Source: Chaetorhynchus papuensis (lineage: Eukaryota > Chordata > Aves > Passeriformes > Rhipiduridae). From it: a stretch of 64,000 nucleotides of DNA. The position numbers and the translations under genes are program-made. Under the pieces are notes generated by a model. It saw only the letters and a program-made list of their open reading frames with translations, was not told where the DNA came from and searched no databases. Within the stretch, counting starts at the first letter, position 1. Each line of letters starts with the position of its first letter. Below are positions 10,604-23,370 of this stretch, piece after piece. Where the stretch lies: the NCBI GenBank assembly GCA_013396525.1, contig VWYX01001337.1, forward strand, positions 65,322 to 129,321. The letters run 5' to 3'.

Positions 10604-13395
10604 CCCCCTGATCCATTGATTCTTCTAATTTGTTGTGTTTCCAACACTAAAGGATTCTGTGTTTGGCATATGAGTCAGGGCATTAGGGGTGTTGTTTACA
10701 AGGTTATTGGCAAGCAGCTGCCAGACCTTCTTTACTGTTTGACTGCTTGGGGGCTTCAAAAGCTGGTTTTATTGAACACCAGCCTGATCCTATCCTCAGG
10801 TACACCTCTACAGCCCCTACAGAATACACACAGGATGCCAAGCTCAGACTGTAATAACCAAGAAATCATGAATATTTAAAATCTCCCTCAATCATACAAT
10901 TAGATTTGTTGGAAAAAAACCCCAATCAACCATCGAACAAAACAGATACACACAAGTGTGAGAGGTCATCTGAGATGTATTCTTACAAATAAGGGAAGAA
11001 TTCAACTCTTTGAAAATGCTCGGTGTCTCCTCCAGGCCACCTTCACATTGTGACAAAATGAGTGAACTCAGCTCTGCAAATCCCTCTGGAGGTGCCAAAA
11101 GCCATGGAGAGGAGCTGTCCCTCAGGTTTCACATGGACCCTGGGTGTCCAGCAGGGACAATGAGCAACTCCCCACGAGGTCTGGCTCCTCTCCAGAGCAA
11201 TCACAGCAGGCAGGCAGGGTTACCATGTGTCACACACAAAGCCATATTATCCTGTTGGCACATCAGTCTTTTGGGGCCCGATTTGCAATGAAACTGACTC
11301 TTTCCAAAAAAAGCCACACCAGAAAAATGTTGAGTTGCCTCCACATCCTCCCTCTCCTCTTTTTAGAAGTTTCTTTCTCTGTGCTGCTGTGTTTTTGTCA
11401 CCTGTACCTCATCCTTAGGAATCCTTGGTTTTCAAAAGCATTAATGATTAGTGCTCACAACAGCTCCTAACAATTAGTAGGTGTCCTTTGGTTGTGTGAG
11501 TCAGCCTCAGTGTCAGTAACTACCTTTGGGCCACGACGAAAAGACTGACATGCAGACGCCGGCAGGTCTGTGATCTGTCAGGATGTCCAAGTGCAATAAT
11601 GAAAATGGGGGCTGAATTATGAAAATGGAAATATTAGAGATCCTATCCTCAGCTATTCCTGTCTCCAGCACTCACTCCAAAGAGCAAATGCATCTAGGAA
11701 GCCCGTCCGCAGCGGCAAACTGCTGTCTGCCACTAATGTACAATAACAATGTATTTTTCCATCACCTGGCACAAACTTAAACCCACAGCCTGTTGTCAGC
11801 TCTTCATGAAAGCCTGTTAGCTGAAGGAACTACATCTGTAGAAACATTTCCTGGCAGAAGTCCTCTGAGCAATTTGCAGTATAGCTCACTGGCGTGGGTG
11901 AACGCTCACTGCAAGGTCCTGCCCACCTTCTCAGTTGCTAAGGACCCAGACCAGGCAGAATTCACACAGCCCAGGTGAAGTAGGGCTCTTCACCCCTCTG
12001 GTGCCACTGAACAGGTTGCTATGGCTGGAAATGCAATTTGCTTATCTGTGCAATGCAGCGAGACAAATCAAGGCTTTCATTATATGCTGAATATTACTCT
12101 ATTCAAAACTGCTCAAGTAGCTTTGACTTCACCTCTCCTTTAAATTAAAAGTTACAGGTTCTTCCTAACAAATCTGTGGGGTTTATGATAGGAGGAAGAT
12201 GGACAGCCAGCCTTGACACAGGGGATCCATTTCAATAGCTATAGACGTATCAAGAAAGTGAGTGATCACAAAACCCTCTGAATCAAAAATTCATTAGACG
12301 ATTGCAATAGTTCAAGAACACAAGTGCCCAAAAGCAATCTCTTTTAATGTTTCATAAAGAAATATGAGAGATAAGAAGACTGAACAGCCTGACATTGCTA
12401 TTAAAGAGCTTGATTCTTCAACCCCATGGATTTTTATCAGCACTTGCACAAGCTGTCTTTCATGTGAATTGCTTGCATGATTTATTCACCCTGAGCAGCA
12501 CCTGCTAGTCACCTAGTCTGAGTGCTAATAAATGTCAGCTAATATTGCAAAATACAGCCCTGCTTTACGAAATGGGAACTGGAGCACATTGACTGAATTT
12601 AGTTTAGCTCCTAATTCCTTACCGGGTTTAAACTGCTGAAGTCATTGAACAGCCATTAAAAAACCACTCAGGGTATATATTGCCCTGTTATGGCAATATT
12701 CCCAGAGGTTTCAACTTGAACAGTGACTCAGGACCTTGCTAACTGAGAGATTTAGCTCAATAATGACTCAGAGGATGAATGTGATTTTACAGGACTGAAT
12801 AATCAGAGGAACTACTGAGATCAATAGAGTCACCCAGGAATAATAAAAAAGAAGAGAGCTGGATAAAAACAGAATTCAAATTAGCTTACAGCAATATTTC
12901 AGAGAAAATGTTCTTATAAAATAACAGGAACATTTATTATTAACGAAGGTAATGGTATGTAATCAGGTTATGCCCCTGGTGGATCAGTGGGCTTTGACTG
13001 TGTTTATCTGAGTTGTGGCCCTTGCATGTTGAGCAGAATTCTGTTCTTCCTGGATGTGTGTCTGGAAGGTCTCCCACTCTGGACTCAGGTAAGCATAAAG
13101 AAAAGACAAACATCCCAAAAGCAGGATAATGTCCACCCATCAAAATCTCTTTTATCCCTGCTACCAGGAAATACTTTCTGTTATCAATATTTTTGAGCTG
13201 TAGGCTCACTCGTGCACAGCAATCCTAAATCTGCTGACAAAAGTAAAGGGAAAGCTGTGCCCCTGGGGCAGGGGCACCAACCAGGTCTGTGCAGCTCTGG
13301 CTGTCAGTGACAGCCTAGAAACTCCAGTAAGTGAGATAGGAAATAAACCCCAGTGGGTTTTGTGTGCAGAATGCCCAGTGGGGGAATTCCAGTAG

Positions 13396-13745
13396 GTCCA
13401 GAGGAGGCCAGGAAGAGGATCAGGGGGCTGGAGCACCTCTACTGTGGAGGCTGAGAGCTGGGGTTGTCCAGCCTGGGGAAGGGAAGGCTCCAGGCAGAGT
13501 TTTTTGCAGCCTTTCAGTACTTGGAGGAAGCCTAGAAAAAAGATGGGGACAAAGTTTTTAGAGAGCCAGTTGTGACAGGACAAGGGGTGGTGGTTTTAAA
13601 CTGAAGGAGGGTGGATTAGATATATGAAAGAAGTTTTTTACAACGAGGGTGGTGAAACACTGGCACAGGTTGCCCAGAGAGGTGGTGGATGCCCCATCCT
13701 TGGTCATTCAAGGTCAGGTTGGATGGGGCTGGGCTTGGTCAGGCA
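13396..13745 (+). mobile_element. CR1 LINE fragment, 3' part of ORF2, sense
   Basis: The fragment runs from AGAGGAGGCCAGGAAGAGG through GGCTCCAGGCAGAG, GGACAAGGGGTGGTGG and GTGGTGAAACACTGGCACAG to GGTTGGATGGGGCTGGGC. These are the familiar steps of the end of avian CR1 ORF2. One frame near 13640 reads VVKHWHRLPREVVDAPSL, the typical C-terminal CR1 segment usually seen as VKHWNRLP. The reading frame is broken elsewhere, and the terminal GTCCCTTCCAACC tail is missing, so both ends are truncated. The left border is approximate. Confidence 0.85.
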
Positions 13746-16700
13746 TGAGGTGCTCAGTGCCATCACAGGCACCACCCTCATGTACATCTATATTCGCTAA
13801 TATTATTTTTGAATTTATGACCATCTTAATTTCCTTAGAGACTCCAAAGTTTTTGTCGCTAATGATTTCTGGTTTTACTTTAAAGCTACAACAATCAGAG
13901 TCTTCTAAAGAGAATTTTAATCGGATAGTGAATTAAATGCTAGATGAGGTTGACTGTTCATAGTGGCAATGGAATTCCAGATATTTAAAATTCTTTAAAA
14001 ATTTCATTGTATTGATTATAGTTTTCTATTCCCTGTTGTACCATGTTTCTCTTGGCTTTACATTAATTCCATTCTTTTCAACCTTTTAATTTCAGCCGAC
14101 AAAAACTCTATCCATAAGCCGGCATATAAAAATGTCTGAAAAAATAACTCAAAATATATAGAAATGTACATATAAACACACACAGAGCCATGCAGTAACA
14201 GTGAGAAGAAATTGCCTGTATAATTGGCTCTAAAACTGGTAGGAATAAAACTTATTAAAAATCAATATCACAGAAAAGCAATTAAGAATTTTAAGGGGAA
14301 AAAAAAGCCCTGATTAATTAACTGCAAATTATAAGTATTACTTTGAATTGCATTGTACAGAATGGGCTCAAATTACCAATTATCCCTGCCCGCTTTGTTC
14401 AAAGATCATGAATGTGCATTTTAATTTACGCTGGAGAAAGCTAAATATGCTGAGAACCAGCATGCAGAATTTTGCAGAAATCACTGGGGATGAGGGGGAA
14501 CTCCCCCATTACCATATAAATGACATGCACAGACTTATAAATGACATGCAGTGGATCCAGCTCGTATTGTTCCTTGGATGTAGCAGGCAAATACCGGAAA
14601 TTAAAATACAGCTTATAACCCTGCCAGATAATAAATGTAACCCATACTGCACAAATCCCCATCTACCAAAGATAATTTTGTCTGCTGTTTTTTGCTGATT
14701 AAGGGTGGCTTTGGAAAGAAATACCCTCCTTTCCCCTCTTTATCTGTTGCACTTATTGGCAGGATGGAGATGGCTCCATTTTTATCTGCCCAACAGATCA
14801 CAATACCTAAAGTAGCATAATCTGAATTCCCAAGGTCATCATAGCCTGCTCTACCCTTAAAAAACTTCCTATTTAGTATTGAGGACATTTCCCACATTAA
14901 AAAACCAAAAGAAACCCAAGAAAACCCCAAAAAACAACAAAAAAAACCCCAACCAAACAAAAAAACCAAACCAAAACAAACAAAATAAAACCACTGATTA
15001 TAGCAGCTCCTTTTCCACCAGTGTATTTTTATCCATGACATTAACAGTGCTGCTGTGTTGAGGCCATGGCTGACCAATATCTCACTATTCCCTGGCTCTG
15101 ATTTTGTGGGGTGTTTGCTAAGCACTAGGCACAGCTGGGCCACAGAACACACAGCAAGCTGGCAAGAACTTTCCCACTACCAGACTATGAAACGTAGGTT
15201 TTGAAATGCCTCAAAATGTTCAGATGGCAAACATTATGAAATTGCAAAGAAAATACCATTGTCCTTGCTGAGTGGGACCAGCAATGGTGAGTTGTACTCT
15301 TTGCCATTTATTACCTATCACTAAAAACCCAGCTTTTTCAGTCAGGTTATTCCTGGAGTATTTGGATGTGGGTTACACTCAGAGGTGCCAATTTTAGTAC
15401 ATATATTGTCCTTTCTTTCTAAGACTTCCTTGGCTGCGTTTCATCTTTTCTTGGTAACTTTCCTCCTGGAAAGCCCAGCAGCTCTGGGCTGGCTGAACAC
15501 TTGCAGCAGTGCCCAAGGTGGGTGCTCAGCCCTGCACCCTCAGGCACAAACACTCTTGTGTGGGAGGGTTTGTCAGGGAGGGAGGCTGTGACTTGCTCTT
15601 CAGGCTGCTTCCAAGTGATATTTCTCTGTCATTCCCACCAGCCCCTGAAGATTTTGTGCTCCAGCCTGCAGCTATAAATCCCAATTACGTTGTTGGCATG
15701 TTGGGTGGAAGGTTTCATCTTCATCAGCCTTAGCAGGATTCCACCAGGTAATGAAAATACTCAAAGCATGGTTACATCATGATTACACAGATTTTTATTA
15801 TTATAACTTTTTTTTTTTAGTGTGAAGAACATTTCTTTAAGGAATGCTAACAGGATATCTGGTTTCTGTTTTGCAGATTTACGTTCCCAATCTGAAATGG
15901 GACCATGATATACTGCTGTAAACACAACCACCTGGCTGACTAATTGCCTGTAAATTACCTTTCTGTGCCTCTTGTAGTCAGAGAGATGGTTTAATGTGGT
16001 TTTAATTAATAACGGGTATAAATAGTAATACGTACTTACTAAGATTCCAGTTCTTATTTTATAATATAAAGAAATGTAACTATTAGGTTTGTCCACTAAA
16101 GACTGATGTGTTTGAAGGTGCCAAATCCACTCCTTTAATTTCTGTGAATGCACTCATGGTTCATTGTTTTCTAGTTGAAACTAAAAATAGACATTTACTC
16201 AGGGAAACTGTGCAGCCAAGCAATGATTTTATGCTTTCTTTCCTTTTTCAAGCGGTCAGCAAAGTACACACTCTTTCCACTAAGCTAAACTAAAAGCTTG
16301 AAAAGAAGTCAAGTCAGACTGAAGAAGTCACTCTCCATTTTCAGGCACAATTTAGCTGTTGGGTAGAAGGCAAAGGGCTGTTTCCCCTCTAAACCATAAC
16401 TCAGCTGTGCTTTGAAATGTGTATTTTCTCCTACAGGAAAAGATCAGGTCAAACAAGGGCAAGTCAGGAACCATCTCTGGATGTCCCAGGAAAATTATTT
16501 TGTTGGAACCAAGGCCAAATTCTTTGTGATCTGGCATTTACTGCACTCCGAGGACTTGCATTTGAAATTTCCACACAGTCCAAGCAAATAATTCATGCAG
16601 GTGAACATCAGTTCTGGCAGGGAACAGAAGGTTGGCTGTTTTAACCCCAATTTGCTCAGTCAGGGTGTGCTAGATCCATCACGTTGCTGCCTTCTTCCTC

Positions 16701-18931
16701 TCCCAGGGAAAGAATCCCTGCCAGGGCTGGACTGTGAAGTCTCAGTGGGATGAAGGAAAACACACCTCTTGGTTTCTCCACTCTTCCTGCAGCTTCCTTC
16801 AGCTGCAGTGCCATTCTGCAGTGCTGTGCTGTGAGATCTGCTCATTGAAGACAAACTTTGATCTCAGTAATTGGGAGATCCTGCACTACAACCCTTCCAA
16901 ATGGCAGCTCAGTTGTTGTTAGGACTGCACTTCTGCCGTGCTGCTCCCACCTCTCACCTGGAGCCACAGGGTCTCTGCTAGCACAGCCACAACAACTCCA
17001 TTAAAGTTACCAGTTCTCCTTTTGGGGTTTATTATCCCGTCTTGAATAATTTTAAATCTCACAAAAGCACTGAAACATTCCTGATGCACGCCCAGATTTC
17101 CTGGTTCACTACTTGCTAGGTCAGCGTCCAGTTCAAATTACTCTCACTTGCAAGGTCAAAAGCAGATGCCCAAAATTCATAGGCAAACTCTCAAACAAGA
17201 GGTGCCCCATAAGCAGCCTTGTGGTGTTGTTTCTCAAGCTACATAATATTTTAGCTGTGTCATTCCCCAGAGAGAGGTTTTAAAAGGACCCCAAGTTCCT
17301 GAGTGGGCAGAAGTGAGCTGCTTCTTCGTCTCAGTGAGTTGGCACTGGGGCCATGCAAGCAGGATGACAACTTCTCCCACCATGGCTCGGGGTCTGGTGT
17401 TTATCAGCAGTGCTCACATGCCAAATTTGCAGCTCCACTGACACTGCTGAAATGGGGAAATTTACAGGAAAATCCCCAGATCTACTCCCTGCTCCACAGA
17501 GCCAGACAATAACCACATCAACTCCCTGAACCTTCTCCTGACCTCCCATCCCACCACTGTTCACCCTCCATAGCTGCTGAGATACCCACAGTAATAGCAG
17601 ATGTCAAATATTAGGGAAAAGGGATGAAAAGCACGAAAGAAGTCTAAAACACAAACATTTAGCTGGAAAACTATTTATCCAGTGTATCGGCACACACGAT
17701 ATAATCTGGGCAAGGAGTGCTACACCACAGGGCTTTTAGACCCTTATCAAGAGCCTTCAGACAAAAAGCCCTTTGGGCAATTCACAGGGCATTGGGGGAG
17801 AAGGGTAGAGAGGAGGCAGAGTTAAAAAACAAGATCGTTGAAAAGCACCAAAATTAATCCTTTCTCTCCTCATGTGCTCATGCAACTTTGTGCTGTGCCT
17901 CCGAGGGGCAGCACAGCCTCAGCTATTGCATCTGAAACCCATCAGCTGCGGGGGTCACAGCTCTTGCCTCCCGTCCTGTTCTCACCATTTCTAGCCTGCT
18001 GGTGATACTCCAGAATAAAACACGACAATTTAAGGGTTAGGATGGGTCAGTTCAATAATCAAGTGAAGTTTAATTTTTAAAATGAGGTATTGAATCTTTA
18101 ATGTCCATGCCTACAGTCTGAGGCAGAGGCTGGAAAATCAAAACAAATGCACTAAATGCAATGAACTCCAGATAATTCTCTTCAAGTAAGATTTATTCGG
18201 ATGACTGTTTTCAGACTGTTGCCTTCAATTTTAAAAGCACAATAGCATGGAAACATAATGCTTTGCTTTTAGGAGCTGTTTTTCTTCAGCTCCATTTCTT
18301 ACCAGTTTCTCAAATCTTTAATCCAGCTGTCGTGAAAGCCTCCTTTAAGGAATTGCTTTTGATCTAGTCTCATGCTGTAGCTACTGGTGGCTATTTTTTT
18401 CTCTCCTGCTATTGTTAAATCAAATACAAGACAATGACTCAACTTTGAGCAAAAGCAAAACTAATGTAGGAGGCAAATGCTTGTGAGTCATTTGGGTAAA
18501 AAGGGAAGGGCTGAAGCGATTTGCTCCTTTTTTCTGGGATTAGAAAGGCAGGTAAGCGTCCATCAGTCCCTCAGGATGCAGAACAGTCTGACAGAGCTTT
18601 AATAACAGACATTTGCCTTCTGCTCACAGGGTGCCCTGTGGGTTGGAAAGGTTCTTATTCCTGTGGAAATCACTGGGGACCGGTGCAGCCTTCCCGCAGA
18701 GTGACTCTCACAGACACATCTCTGCAGCTGTGCATCCCTCGTATCCTGTGACCAAAACTGAAGGGCACCTGCCGGGGGTCTGTGCTGGAGGTGAGCCGAG
18801 GGACGTGCCGAAAACAGCCAGATCTGGGTTTTCACGCTGTGCTCTGCCCTTTATTGGGTTTCTAGGGACTAAGGTGAAACTCCCACCTCTGTTTGGTGTC
18901 CTGATTTCTCTCATCTCGTCTAAAACCAGGT
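13746..18931 (-). other. DPP6: DPP6 intron segment between CR1 and MIR-like fragment
   Basis: No gene is recognised. An A/C-rich block lies at 14898-14993 and a T run near 15810. The 179-codon minus-strand frame at 15152-14613 crosses the A/C block (which translates to Phe/Gly/Leu-rich sequence) and looks like chance. Everything else appears unique. Confidence 0.6.
14898..14993. repeat. A/C-rich low-complexity block (U/G-rich in the DPP6 transcript)
   Basis: Nearly all bases are A or C on the plus strand, with AAACC, AAAACC and CAAA words and no regular period. In the minus-strand pre-mRNA it would read as a U/G-rich tract. Confidence 0.8.
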
Positions 18932-19042
18932 CAATAATTGTGCCTCAGTTTGCCTGTTTCTAAAAAGATGGTAATAATTCCTGTCCTACCAGGACATTAT
19001 GTGAAGTTTTATTAATTGATGCTTGCAAAAGACATTAAGATC
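18932..19042 (-). mobile_element. MIR-like ancient SINE fragment, antisense
   Basis: TGTGCCTCAGTTTGCCTGTTT is followed by AAAAGATGGTAATAATTCC, TGTCCTACCAGGACATTATG and a TTAATTGATGCTTGCAAAAG segment. This is the order of words expected for the reverse complement of a MIR core (CCTCAGTTTCCCCATCTGTAAAATGGG...AATA...). MIR elements predate the split of mammals and birds, and only scattered copies remain in bird genomes. The identification is by eye. Confidence 0.6.
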
Positions 19043-22000
19043 AAGACAGAATAATTGCCTCAGTGGAGGTCATAATTAGACTTGTACCAAGAGATACATC
19101 TGAGCGTCATCTGTGATGGTCATTTAACCTTTTTCGTGCATTTTAGCTACAAGTGTGGGGGTGCTAAGGAGGGGAGCTGCTCTTACAGAGGCAGCCACTG
19201 TATTCAGCGTGGATTCAAGCCCTTTGTAAACCCAAACAGGCCTGTGCAAGGGATGTGGTGCACAGATCAGGGAAAGGTTCACGCTGCAGTGAAGGCAAGA
19301 AACAGACCTTGCAGTGGAGCAGGACAGAGCTGTGGGAAGGGAAAGCCAGGGAGGCCACCAGCAGCCCCTTCCTTGGGGGGAGAGGCTCGCCCGGCTCGCC
19401 TTGGCTGATGGTCAGCTCAGGGGTCAGCACTAATCTGATCAAAAAAGGGATTGTGGAAAGCTCATCCAACTCAGACTGTGAAATCATGCTCTTGAATCCT
19501 AATAATTTCTGCAGCAACCAGTTGTCACGCCATGAGGAATTACCAGCTGAAGTTGGGGGGGGGGGGTGGTGCAGAGAGCAAGTTGACACAGTTTTGCGAA
19601 TCCCAAATCCTGCTGTAGGCAGAACTTGAAGCATTTCCATACAAAAAAAAAAAAAAATTACATTTCCATATAGTGTGTTCTAAAAAGTACTTTGTGAAAC
19701 ACTAAGGCTCACATTTCTAAATGTTATGGAACTAGGAAGTGTCCCAGGATTATCAGAAGAATTTGACAAAATCAAAATTAATGCAGAAACTTTGGAGATG
19801 ATTTCAAGAAGGCATACAGCAGACTGATGGATTTTTGTACTCAAGAAAGCTTATAAATGACATCATTTTTAAAAGAGAACTTTTCTTCCTATTCTTTTCT
19901 GCACTCTGCTCACTTTTCCCCTGAATATTTTATGTAACAGCATTTGGAATTAAAATTCAAGTCGAAACCCCCACAAACACACCAGCGAAGAACCGACGGC
20001 ACAGGCTAATCAAAAGCAAAACAGGATTTCATCTCACATTGCTTCTTTCCAATCAGGATGCCATTTGCATACTATATTTTTTCCAGCAAATCATGCAGAT
20101 TTCTGGCTGTTTGCAGCTCTCCTCTAGAATCCTGATGAAGAGAGGAGCAGCTCCACCTCTCCATAGTTTTACCACATGGTGGCAATGTAACCTCCACCTT
20201 CCTGCTCAGGAGGTGAGTTGTCTCTGATTTCCTCCTTCATTACTTCTTATTCACTTTAATTATCATATTTGTAGGTGGCAATTACAGTCTTTTGAGTTTC
20301 TGCTTTCCATTTCCTCAATAAATTTAATAGAGGCTTGTTGGGTTTATTTTTCAAATAAACTTTGCAACATTTCTAAGGACATTAAACTCTGTAATACAAG
20401 AGTTTTTCTTCCAGCTAATGCAATATTGCATGTTTCTCTGATCTCTAATGAAGTTTTAAGGACCACTGTGGAACCATTCCCTTTTGCCAACAAGCATTCA
20501 TGTGCCCTTCAGTATTAACCTCTTCCTTCCAAGACAGTACTTCTGCTCTTTAGCATATGTTCTTGTTGCCTCATCAGAATTGGGAAAGAGAAAAGTCTCA
20601 AATGATTTAAAACTAGCTTAAAAGGAATGCATGAAACACATTTAAAAAAATAGGAATATTTACAAAACAATAACAACAGAAAACAGAAAAAGATTCCACC
20701 TGGAAAGGAATTACAGATGCAGAAGAAAAGCTGATCCATGAGAAATCATGCTTTTAAAATCACACTAAGGAGCAGAATTGTTATCTTAATTTTAAATGAC
20801 TGTGACATTGATAAAATGAAAAAACAAGATCTGTTAGTTACTACCTTTTAAAGCCAGTATGCATCAAAAGTCTACTTCTAAACTACAACGTAAACATTTT
20901 TTTCTGCACTTTTGAAAAAGTGTGGATTCTTCTCAGACTGGAATATAACTATCCCAGGCCTCAGAAGAAAGGCTTTTAGGCTTTATTCTCTGGTTCCCAG
21001 GCCAGACACCACAGATTTAAGGCTTAATCGATGACAGCTAAGAAAACCATCTAAATCAGTGAAAACACTCAAAACATCTTGAAGCAAAACTCAGAGAACT
21101 TTAAAGAATATGTACATTTGTCAGAGGTATCAGCTTCTGCTTAACTGCATAATTCTGGATCTATTATATAAATCAGGGCATTGTGCATACTGAATGGGAC
21201 GGTAATTGTGCATTTTATATCTACATTTCTGGCAAATTTCTCTGAACTATGGGAAATATTTCTCAGCTAAGAGCTTGAAACTCAAATAATCTGCCCAACA
21301 GAGTATTTGCAGTGGTTGTTCTCTGCTATATAATCAGTACCAGATGAGATGAAGAGTAAATAATTTCTTGGTGTAGCTTATATCTATATGGCCAGTACAG
21401 CTGAAAACCGTCTAGGAAACCAACCTTGCTACATGGCAGAAAATTTTATGAATAGAAACACAGAGCACTTGATAGTTTGCTTTTGTACTCTATGATACAT
21501 CCACTCTCATTAAAATCTGAAAAAAAATTAAAAGTGAAAAAACATCCCTTCAAAATCCACAGTTTAGGAATTTGTTAAGAACTATTTTAAATAGCTATAA
21601 TTGAAACACAGTGTTAAGCTCTTAGCAGCATTTTGTGTTCCTGTGCTGTTTGATGTGACTCAAAGCAATAGAATAAATTTTTCCAGCTCAGAGTGACTTG
21701 CGGGAACTTTCATGGTCTTAAAACTTCTTATGGTTGGAGAATACAGCACAGCAAATTTTCAGTCATTAAAAATAAAATTAAAAAAAATTAAAACTAAAGT
21801 AAACAAGGTATTCTAATCTTGATTTTCTGGTATGCAAACAGTAGCACGAACTGGCTGACAGAGGGATCATTCAGCACCAGAATGACACAGGTGAACAAAG
21901 AAATGACCACGATCCCTTTAGAAGAGAAGAACTGGGAAGGATGGCAGCAAATCCAGCTCTACAAGGCTCAGCTGTGGAGAAAGTTCTCAAAGTAGGAAAC

Positions 22001-22850
22001 TCAATCTGTAATGGAAGGAGAAGAAAGCAGGCAAAGAGGCTGGGCAACACAGAAGTGGTTGATGCTGGAGGCTGCAGAGCTGAGCAGCCATCACAACATG
22101 GGTTTATTCCTGGTCTTACCTCCCCTGTCTGGCTCTGCCTTGATGGGCCATGAAACCTGGCTCAATAAGCATCCCTCCACCTCCAGACTCTGAGAAATCC
22201 CAGTGGATGTGGGCAAGGGCTGCGGGAAGGCAGAGCACAGCACAGGTCTGAGCAGTGCCTGCTGTTGTTTGCCATGGATTTGAAGGAAAACATCTCCTAC
22301 ATGGTACTGTGTTGCTTGGTCTCTGCAGCCCTCATCCCAGGATAGGACTGAAGGTTTCTGGCATCCTTCTGGATTTGGTCCCTGCTGTCCCACACTGGCT
22401 GCTGTGCACATGTGTGTGGTGTTTGCAGGCACCTGGCATTCCCAGCCTGGCACACAGCAGCCAACGCATCCCTGGCCACTTATATTTTACTGCTTAACCC
22501 ATCCAAGAGCTTTAAGATCATCTTTAAAACCTGCTATTTCCCCCCACTTTTCTAATTACTGTTAACCCCATGGCATAGTTTCCCCTTAGACCTGTACTTG
22601 TTGAAGACTGGAAAGCAGCTGGAGCAGAAGCTACACCATATGGTTGTTACTTATAGCAATGTAAACTAAGTGAGTGTTGAGGGTGATATAATCCCTGGAT
22701 GCTTTATCTTTCAGGAACTGCTGGCATGACAATTGATAGCTTTAAAGATCTGTTCTAGCTCTTCAGTTGTCCTGACACAGAGCAGAACCCAGCCAGAGCC
22801 TGTTCCATGTCCTGGTTGATATCAACATTGCAGTCACTGATGCCTTTTCC
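19043..22850 (-). other. DPP6: DPP6 intron segment, no gene seen
   Basis: This is unique-looking sequence. It holds a G9 run at about 19557-19566, an A14 run near 19643, and a GC-richer patch at 21935-22480 with several chance frames. I see no repeat family or exon. Confidence 0.6.
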
Positions 22851-23370
22851 TGGTCTTAAAATCAAGAGTCAAACACAGTTAGAAGGGAAAAAGGGATTTT
22901 ACCTTGGTATTTATTTTAAGGATCCTTAGGTGCACCACGTCCAGGTCGAATGCACCCCAATGCACCCCGCAATGCCCCCCACAATTGATCTGATATCACA
23001 TTATAGGTGTTACTAATTAGCACATCTATCAAAAATTCCCCAAGGAGAGGCTTGAGTGAGCCCCCCTCCACAATGAACCTTCCCCTGGATGGTTCTATCT
23101 CAGTTTACAAAATGTGTTCTGGAGAGGACCTTGGGCTCTGGGCACACTGATCCCTGACTACGAAGCTTCTAAAATGTTCAGTCTCCCAGCTTGACAAACA
23201 AGTCCAAGAATTTAGGCAAAAAGCACCAAGAATAGAGAAGTTGTAAAAGGCATAAAAAGGGGTATAAAAGAAAAGGCAAAAAATCATCAGGGCATCATCA
23301 CTTCTGGGCTTCTTCGGCACAATCTGAAAAATACCCTGCGCTGTATCACCCACATCCCTCATGTCTTAAA
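22851..23370 (-). mobile_element. Probable LTR of an avian endogenous retrovirus, borders uncertain
   Basis: The segment begins around TGGTCTTAAAATCAAGAGTC and continues TTTACCTTGGTATTTATTTT and CACCACGTCCAGGTCGAATG, with a C-rich tract near 22955-22982. It runs to about TCACCCACATCCCTCA. The run of words looks like a passerine LTR read backwards. The minus strand carries AATAAA near 22913, and a TATAAA-like word lies in the A-rich part near 23260-23270. I could not find matching terminal repeats or a clear target duplication, so the borders are estimates and the class is not assigned. Confidence 0.5.

Larger units (their letters stand above)
9503..13395 (-). other. DPP6: DPP6 intron segment between SINE and CR1 fragment
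   Basis: It contains the 17-bp tandem repeat at 9681-9738 and a TTTG microsatellite at 10584-10603. Between about 9600 and 10560 the sequence is GC-richer than its surroundings and gives several overlapping open frames up to 147 codons. None resembles a known protein and none has convincing splice borders. The rest looks unique. Confidence 0.6.

Noticed and set aside
14613..15152. 179-codon minus-strand open frame
   Set aside because: It crosses the A/C-rich low-complexity block, and its apparent membrane-like part comes from T/G-rich sequence. No family match.
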